Of a stretch of 64,000 bases of DNA, positions 56,665 through 64,000 are shown in pieces. This DNA is from Moniliophthora roreri. Taxonomy: Eukaryota > Basidiomycota > Agaricomycetes > Agaricales > Marasmiaceae. Below the pieces are notes generated by a model. The model had not been told where the DNA came from and did no database searches. It was given only the letters and a program-made list of their open reading frames with translations. The position numbers were made by a program, and so were the translations under genes. The stretch covers positions 1,054,001-1,118,000 of the forward strand of contig LATX02000189.1 in assembly GCA_001466705.2 (NCBI GenBank). Reading direction: 5' to 3'. Position 1 is the stretch's first letter; the number at the start of each line of letters is the position of its first letter.

Positions 56665-58526
56665 TCAGGGGTCTATATCCATCCCGACCTCTGGCTTAAC
56701 ACCCTCCTTTTTATCTTTGTCTAGTTCCATGCTCCTTGCGGCGTACTGGTTGGGGTGTGTTACACTCTCGCCTCCGCCAACCCCTTCTCCTTTCTTCACA
56801 CCATTGCGTGAATGTGTGATTTCGAAAACACGAGTGCAAGCAACATGGTAATGGCGCGAGTTCACCGTCGACATAATTTCAGGCAGGTCATTCGCTGTCA
56901 ACCCCTCAGATGAATAGCCAGACAGTAATGCACTCTGGAGGTTCTCCGGACTGAAGTATCGGTATGGGCAGCCATGAGCCGAACTCTCAGCCACCAGAAG
57001 TTGCTGGCAGCTAGTGAAATGTCAGGACGAGAATGTAGGCGCAACGCATACGAACCGACCTTTTTGCAGGATAATTTGCACGCCTTCCTTCCAACCCGTA
57101 TGAATGACGAATGTTGTATTTGTACTCTTTGTTGAATTGATCGTCTCTGACTTTACCCCCCATGAAAGATTTCCGCCAGAAGGTTATTGCTTCGTCGATT
57201 GAAAGACCTAGCACCTATGTCAAATCAAATCAGCGACTAGAAAATCCACTGTCCATAGAATGACCTTAAGGAAAAGACCATAATTCAAACGCTCAAAGTG
57301 TTTCAGGTGCCGATCCTTTCTCAAGTTTTGATGCATATTGCGCATGCAAAGCGGGAAATGCTTTTGCGCAAGCTCGTCTATCATGTCGGCAGTGATTTCG
57401 TCGCCGTTTGCTTCACGGTCCGGGGTACCCCAATCTGAGGAAACGCCTGCTAAGAAGCCTTGAGATAGGCTATTGAGGATAGGAAGGAGTCTTGTGTCTT
57501 CATCTAGTCGTGGCAAAGCTCTTGCAGTCATCTAAGGAACGACTTGTTAACGCGAGACGCCCAGTATCTAGAATAGGCACACCAGCAGCGCGGCTTCAAG
57601 CCGATCCTCGAATTCTTGATACACGATGCTGGATTGTTCACGAGCAGGCACATATGCCCAACCTTTCTTGAGAAAGATTCTTCGTTTCTCAACCAAATCG
57701 GGCACTCGAGTCCATCTGACCTGAGAGCAATAGCTGTCAGGAATATGTGGTGTGGTAGCGGGTGAAGTTTTGGGCCTCTGGTACCTTGTAAAAGTTCTCT
57801 TTGTCGAACGCCGTCTCTCTTTCAGACTCATTTCGGAAGCCCTGATAGCAGGCTTTTAGCTCTTTCTGGTACGATTCTTTTTCCTTTGCATCGACCTAAG
57901 TCATCTAAATTAGATGCAGTACCTCTGCCATATAACGATCACGCACTGCTACCCAACTGAAATCTCTCGAGTTTAGGAACTGTCTCCGCTCTTGTGAGTC
58001 ATCTGTCTCATATCGGATTTTGAATAAGGTGCTTTCTGCTTTGATGAACCGTCGTCTGAGATCTTCCCTGTAATTCCAGAATTAGTGCACGAGAAGACAA
58101 GGATCACAGGCAACTCACGAACGACAGAAAGCAAGCCTCAATACAAAATGCCCTAAATGATCCTTCTTACGTTCAGAGTTGAGGTCGAGTTTACTCGCAG
58201 AGTTGGAATTGAGGGAAAGGTATTTCTGACATTGCGACATTGTGATGGACTTTGTCTCCTCCCAGGTACGATTCCTTGCAGCCGAAGACTCGATTTCGGC
58301 GAGAATACGGAGGCGGTCCAATGCGCAAACCTCGAAATCCTCGATTGTAACGTCGTAAAGAGGTGGTTTGTCATAGCTGGCAAGAAACGCGTGTCAGAGA
58401 ATATCCCAAACATGAGAGGCAGGCGTACAAATTGAGACGATGAGGATATTGCAGGGTTCCGTGATTCTCGACATAGATTGAGGAGTCGCTAGTAATGACA
58501 GGTTTCCGTTCTGCAGCTTTGAACAT
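56665..58526 (-). CDS. pri2: DNA primase large subunit (Pri2)
   Basis: Pri2 is the Fe-S subunit of polymerase alpha-primase that starts DNA synthesis. Start at 58526 (MFKAAERKPVITSDSSIY). Exons give NHGTLQYPHRLNLYDKPPLY, DVTIEDFEVCALDRLRILAE, RREDLRRRFIKAESTLFKIR, DFSWVAVRDRYMAEKELYQK, ENFYKVRWTRVPDLVEKRRI, FLKKGWAYVPAREQSSIVYQ, LPRLDEDTRLLPILNSLSQG and FPLCMRNMHQNLRKDRHLKH. In the C-terminal domain, LGLSIDEAITFWRKSFMGGK, FNKEYKYNIRHSYGLEGRRA, SAHGCPYRYFSPENL and YHVACTRVFEITHS contain the conserved Fe-S cysteines (in FPLCMRN, the KSCQQL block, HGCPY and VACTR). The last 50 residues are disordered and end DMDIDP-like, with stop at 56665. All four Cys regions are present. Confidence 0.95.
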
Positions 58527-58760
58527 ATTGAGGGACTACTGGAGTCAAGAGTAAACGCGTTGGTCACGGACGAACGTCACACCGTGTTTGCACTCTCACG
58601 ACACATAACAGTACTAATAGGTTACATAGTTGATACAATACACTAATGATCGAGTCCATAGTTCCGACACACTCCAAGACAGCTGCATAAGTGACTACAA
58701 TATGAAATCGCCAAAGATCCAGAAAAACACTGATATTCCTTCGTAAATGCCCATTCCACG
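58527..58760. promoter_or_regulatory. pri2 upstream region and 3' region of the next gene
   Basis: The gap of 234 bp lies between two minus-strand genes. It contains AACGCGT-like and GTCACGG motifs near 58553-58566; an ACGCGT element is known as the cell-cycle (MluI box) motif for replication genes in yeasts, and AAACGCGTTGG occurs at 58553-58563. That pri2 is controlled this way here is an inference. Confidence 0.4.
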
Positions 58761-61700
58761 TTACTTGTTGGATTTTCTCCTAGATCGCGACTGACTGTAT
58801 TTCAGATTCTGTCTGTCATGAGCAGGCTCATGCGCCACGTCGAAGACGACGCCTGGTTTGTATGTTCTGTATTTCTTTTCCCCTCGCAAGCTGTTAAATT
58901 CGCCCTGCCACTCTTGTGTTGCCAAGTACGGATCCCGCATCGAGGGAGGCTGGAAAGGAGGTTGACTACTGTGCATCGATGCCGTTGGTGAACCAACAGT
59001 ATTTTGCTTAGTCAAAAAGTCAGTATAGATCGGAAGTAACTAGAGAAACACTCACTGCAGTGCCGTCCACAGCCTCCATGGAAGCTGCAGACATTGTGCG
59101 GTTACGCTTCGATGACAGGTATCGGAAAGGAGTAAAAACCTTCTTGTTTGGACTCTTGTGGCTGGCGACTGTGGAAACAGGAATAGGAACGTTGATAGGT
59201 GGAAGCACCTTGGCCCTAGCAGATGGTGGCTTACGTTCTGTTTCCACCTTGGATGACACCTCGTGCTTTATGGGAACCTGCAGTGTAGGCTCTTCTTGAG
59301 AATGCCATATTTGATGAGCATCCTGCGGTTGCTTCAACATTAACCTGCTTAGAAAGCCTTTCTTCCGTGACTCCTGAGTAGAATGGACAGAGGCAGGTAC
59401 GGATGTCCTAGACACTGTCGGCTTCAATGACGTCGCCAAGGAAGACGGGGTCTTTAACAGCGATTCTTCTGATGGCCGCCGCCTTGGTCTATGCTCCGGA
59501 GAAGGAGGCTGAGCTCCAGAAGACATATGGCTGCTAGTACCATACTGATTCGGGTTCTGATTTTGAGAGATATATTGAGATGGAACAGAAGGTGAAGCAT
59601 TAGTAGGAGCAGGAGCGGTATTATGAAGCGAATGGTATACTGGTCGTCTAGTCGTTGAAAACGCTGGCGGAATATGTGAAGGTGGGTCAGTGGCGAGTGG
59701 ATGACTTTGGGATATACTCGACGATACCGCATTAGTAGTGAAAGGCAGCACGTCATAAGGCTTTTCTGTTGCAGGGGCTTCATAGCCTCGATTACCCACT
59801 TTCTGTTGTGAAGAGGTATAACCCGGGTTGTGTAGAATGGCCGCGTTATTGATGCTGGTAGGAGATGGATTTGGATGAGAAACAGGGATTATTGAAGCTG
59901 AGGGATGATTCGCGTGATTTTGCATGTGCGTTGAATTAACAACTCTAGGTGTTTGGGGGCTCGGTGGAACAGCAGCCGGTTGAAGAGCAGTTCCTCCTGC
60001 ATCGGCATATGTTGCGTTAGGGTACCTGGCCGAAGTACTTTCGGAGAGCCTGCTGGTATCCGCGTTCGTCGAGACGGGGACTTGTTCATTGTAGCCATTA
60101 CTTTGGTAGATGGCCGGTGTGTTATGAGTAGGCGGCATATTAGTCGAGGTAGTCCTGCTTCGTGTGGTCGTCGATTGTGTGGGCTCGATCCGACTAGAAA
60201 CAGGTACAGGGGTGGGTGAAGGATCCGGCCAGGAAGTGACACCCAACGGTGGCTGAGTGGGGTTAGCCTGATTGGAGTATGATTGGGTGACGGGAACAGT
60301 CGTCTGTTGTTGAGCGGTGACTCTGGGTGAGCGCAGCACGTTGTCGGATAAAAGTTCAGCCAACACCGGGTGCCGAAAAGACATCACGTTTCCACTCGGT
60401 TCAACGGCTGGTTGCGAAGAGCTTTGGTTTCTCGTCGCGTCGGCAATTTTGGAGCCAGCCGGAACCTCGCCCGTTCGATTCCCTTGCGTCGCGGTGGCGG
60501 CAATCGGAGTCATGAAGTCCTCTTGTCGAGTTGACAATACGGGGGCGTCAGCCCTACGATATGCGCTGGAGTTGACAGTAGGCTCATCCTTGCGAGCACG
60601 TGTGCTGGACACGGAGTTGGATGCTGCAGCAGAGGCAGAGGCCGTACTAGGATATATATAATTTGAAGTGCCTGCCTGGTAATGCTGGGTCGCTGGCCTG
60701 TAGTCAGCTTCAGCATTCTTGCCATTCGGTGCCGTGGGTAGCGTCGCAGAGGCCAAAGCCGTTCCCGTCCCGTTGTAATCAGGAGGCTTCGAGTAGCTCT
60801 CTGCGTTGTGTATACGGCGAGGGCCAGGATCGGTCAGCGGCAGCTCGAATCCCCTTGAATCGGATTTGCCTGGGCGTGAATCCGATTGTTTTCTTGCCCT
60901 TGCTTCGCTGGCAACATGTGTTCGATTCGGAGAATGTGTCGAGTTCCATGTCGCAGGCTCAACAGCAACGTTCGGAGATCCACTGTCATTTGAAGCAGAG
61001 ATCGAGATCACCCGGCCTCGGTCGTTCGCAGCCAAAGAGACGTTAAATGATGGAGAATGGTTTTCTGGTGGTCGTTCCGATGCACCATTAACATCCCCAG
61101 ATGGTCTGCTTTCTGTCACCGCCCTTTCCGAGCGACTAAGGGCGTTTCGTGAGGCAACAGCAGGTGACGTACGCATCTCATATCCCGCTACTAATTCAGG
61201 AACTCTTGTGCTGCTCTTGTCACGAGTTGCCTGGTAGTCGTAAGATTTGCTAGTCGAGGCAGCAACGTTGGATGGTGCTTGAGAGTAGGCTGTGCCACTT
61301 CCAAGGATAGGAGCTACCGGGACAGTCTATCGAGAGAAAGTCAGCACAAATCCTAAACACTATAGAAATACATACATAGGACGGACTCGGTTGCCCAGCT
61401 TGTGTTGACGGGCTATGATCACCAGCACGCCGGACTGCACCAGATGCAGGAGAATCGGCAGCCGCAATTGTCCCTCTCCCAGGCGATGAATTCACAAATT
61501 GCTGAGGGCTTCCTTTCGAGTGGTCAGAGCTATGCAAAGCGGGTGAAGTTTTTGCTGCGGTGGGAGGTGTCCACCTTGCCTGTAGGCTCGGATGAGGCGA
61601 ATTTCCTACCGTTGCTGGAGCTTGGGCATGGGTACCGTAAGCGCGGCTTTGAGGACGACTAGGAGGACGCCACATTGCGGCTGAGGGATCAATACCATCC

Positions 61701-64000
61701 GTGCGCCTTAGAGGAGAGTGTTGTGATACAGAGGCATAAGGAGGTGAATCATCAATTGGCCTGATTGGTGCAATGTAGTCTTTCCGGGAAGAAGAGATCG
61801 CTGGGTATCCCCCAACTTGTTCCAAATCTCGCCTTTCGTCGTATTCCCGACTTGTACTGGGAACAGGGTACGTACTTAATGATGTGGCCGGAGGTATCGC
61901 AACAGCGTTCGCTCCGTTACTGGTACCGTATCTGGCTGACGTGGTAGCCTGGCGGCGATCTGCTTTGGTGTTATCTCCAGGTGCAGATGTCACCGGTTCC
62001 AAATCTCTTCTTTCGTCGTGATCACGAACTGCGCTAGGAGCCACATACGTACTCGAAAACACAGCTGATGCCACAGGAACGGGGTTGTCCGCTGTGGTGG
62101 CACCATATCTGGCTGACGTAGAAGCTTGACGTCTATCTGCCCTCACATTGTCTGTAGTCGTCGTCGATGACGTGTGCTGTCAAGAATTCATTAAACCACA
62201 ACTTGAAATAGACAATATCATAACTTACAGTCGCAGGAAGATCGGCTGCTCTTGCTCTATCCCGCGAGCTCGGGGCGGGATTTACGGAAGATGATGTGAT
62301 CACCGGCTGGGTTGTAGATGTCCTGGACGGCCTGTATTCATTCCCTGACCTGCTCGAATACTTGGCACGGTCATAGTCCTCCCTCTCCCTGTGTTTACGA
62401 CGACTCTGAATGATGAATTAGATGCTATGTTCGATGTGAAATGTTTGGAATTAAGTGACTCACCCGGTGGCCATGCCCCTTCAATTCATTGTCACTTCCC
62501 GAAGATGTGCCAATTCCCTCATTGCCACTCTGGGGCTCCCTCAGCTCTGCGAGTTGCTTGACGGGAATTGCCACCGGAGGCTGTGCTACTTGATTCTGAG
62601 GCTCATACAGCGCATTGGCGCTGGAGCTCAGATTCATAGAGGGAATATGAATGGGTGTCGGTGGAACTGGCGCAGTTGCAGATGTCATCTTCGACAGGTG
62701 TTGCGTGGATGTGCTGTATGTTGGAGGGAGTGTCTGGGAAGCATATGAAACGCTATTATTAGATGCTTTGGAATTAGACTGAATGATAGGAATCTGGGCG
62801 GAAGCTGAGGTACTTGTGAATGTAGGTCTCAAACTGGACGAATAGACATTGGATGGAGGAAGTGAAGCGATTTGAGTAGTTTGCGTTACTGTCGCACCAG
62901 TCATTCTCGCACCGGCTTGTGCTTGAGCCATGTTGTGCGCTGAACTATGAGGATACTGTGCACTGCTACTAGGGACTCGTGCATGCTGCCCGTTGGATGC
63001 GCTATAGCTTGCCGTTTGAGATGTGGAACTGGGAGCAGTTGGAAGCTTTGAGGGGTTGGAAGTCTGTTGTGAAAGTGAGGTAGCTTGTCCAGTCACTTGT
63101 GAAGTAGACACGGTTGGCTTGGTACTGGTACTCTGAGGAGCAGGGATCGCGATACTGGGAGCTTTAGAAGCATACTGTTGAGGAGGCGCGTAATTAGCAC
63201 TCTGTGGAGTCACCCTAGAGCGACTACTCGACTGGGGTGCATTCTGCGAGACACTCGGAGTGGTCAGCACAGGGGCGCCGTTAGAAACATGCGCTCCCTG
63301 GAGAAGTGACGTTCAGTAAGTGGGGAAGTAAAAAATTGTGGACTTACTGAGGCGGATTGGTTTTGTAGGTCGTAAGTTCTGTCACGACGTCGGCTAACAC
63401 CATACTTCTGCGCATCGGAATTCTCTCCTTCGTCACTTGAGTCCTTTCCAGCGGTTCTGGCTGCCTTATTGTCGCGCATGATGGTTCGTCCCCATTCATC
63501 GACTTTTATGCGGTCGGACGAGGGTGGAAGTTCTGGAACTCGATTCTTCTCTCGTTCTGGATGTCTAGACTGTCCTCGTGGCCTCTCTGCATCTCGTTTC
63601 CTGTCAACATCGCGATAGGGATAATAGTCTCTGCCGTCCAGTGGAAGTGCCTCTCGAACGCGACTGTTCTCCTTGTCACGCGTACTTGGCCGTTCGCGAT
63701 CACGCTGCAAAGTTTCCCTCATCTTTGCCCTCTCGCGATCCGTCTTCTCTCTCCTTTCCAACTCACGGTCGCGATCCCGATCCCTGTACGTTTTCTCCTT
63801 GTCCCTCTCTCGGCCTCTGTCCTGATCTCTATCTTTTGCACGGTCTCTTTCTTTTTCCATGGCATCTCTTTCTTTTACTCGAGCTTGAGGATCTTCCCTT
63901 AACCTCTCCCTTGCCCGAGCATCTCTCTCCCGTTCTCTGTCTCTCCCTTCAGCTTTCTCTACCTCTCTATCTCTATCCCGGATTCTGTCTCTATCTCTTC
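58761..64000 (-). CDS. very large disordered Arg/Asp- and Ser/Pro-rich protein (5' end outside window)
   Basis: The frame remains open through the window end at 64000, so the start is not visible. At the 5' end it is an Arg/Glu/Asp-rich helix-like region (ERDRAKDRDQDRGRERDKEK, RDRDRDRELERREKTDRERA) of over 150 residues, then DEWGRTIMRDNKAARTAGK. Next come long Ser/Thr/Gln/Pro-rich regions in exons 62425-63270, 61250-62146 and 59020-61176. At about 62140-61790 a module of about 50 residues occurs twice in tandem (ADRRQASTSARYG...DERRDLEPV and ADRRQATTSARYG...DERRDLEQV). The last exon 58761-59015 ends PGVVFDVAHEPAHDRQNLKY then SRSRRKSNK. At least 1600 residues are visible. No folded domain is recognised. 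The RD-rich part resembles RD/RS splicing or chromatin factors, but function is unknown. Confidence 0.75.

Overview
The window looks like nuclear DNA of a basidiomycete fungus, most likely an agaricomycete. Genes are short, closely packed on both strands and cut by many 45-65 nt introns with GTRNGT donors and CTRAY-type branch points. The gene set is typical of filamentous basidiomycetes: Sso-type syntaxin, Yvc1-type TRP channel, fungal Hv1 proton channel, Cho1 and Pis1 lipid synthases. Almost every gene needs splicing, so I built models by joining open segments at GT..AG sites. Exact exon lists are given only where the phases close.

Layout. 1-5.7 kb: 3' end of an unidentified Pro/Ser-rich protein gene, a Dcn1-like neddylation factor, the cytosolic Fe-S targeting factor Cia2, and a FUN14 mitochondrial membrane protein. 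5.9-15.6 kb: a membrane block in which three MARVEL-like four-helix proteins with long disordered tails alternate with a voltage-gated proton channel and a vacuolar TRP channel. 16.4-28.3 kb: POT-family peptide transporter, a possible structured RNA, a PP4R1-like HEAT-repeat phosphatase subunit, aspartate aminotransferase, an AN1 zinc-finger protein and a plasma-membrane syntaxin. 28.3-30 kb is non-coding as far as I can see. 30-46.8 kb: AIG1/FAR-17a-type hydrolase, a fourth tetraspan protein, an EF-hand-like protein, a METTL21-type methyltransferase, a Dbl-family RhoGEF, asparagine synthetase, phosphatidylinositol synthase, a mitochondrial AAA ATPase and the Smc5/6 subunit Nse1.

46.99-55.4 kb is a gene-free, AT-rich, strongly CpG-poor transposon island. 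It holds a decayed Tc1/mariner transposase, an inverted-repeat element, a 785-bp Harbinger/Tourist-like element with TTA target duplication, an apparently perfect 820-bp duplication with an N at its junction, and a solo LTR with a near-perfect 5-bp target duplication. 55.7-64 kb: phosphatidylserine synthase, the primase large subunit, and a very large disordered Arg/Asp-rich protein that runs off the end.

Themes. Two enzymes that compete for CDP-diacylglycerol (Pis1 and Cho1) lie on either side of the transposon island. Hv1 and Yvc1 are neighbours, both cation channels. The MARVEL-like proteins appear to be a dispersed local family. I found no gene cluster that clearly encodes a new pathway. 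The strongest unusual signals are in the transposon island and in the MARVEL/channel block.
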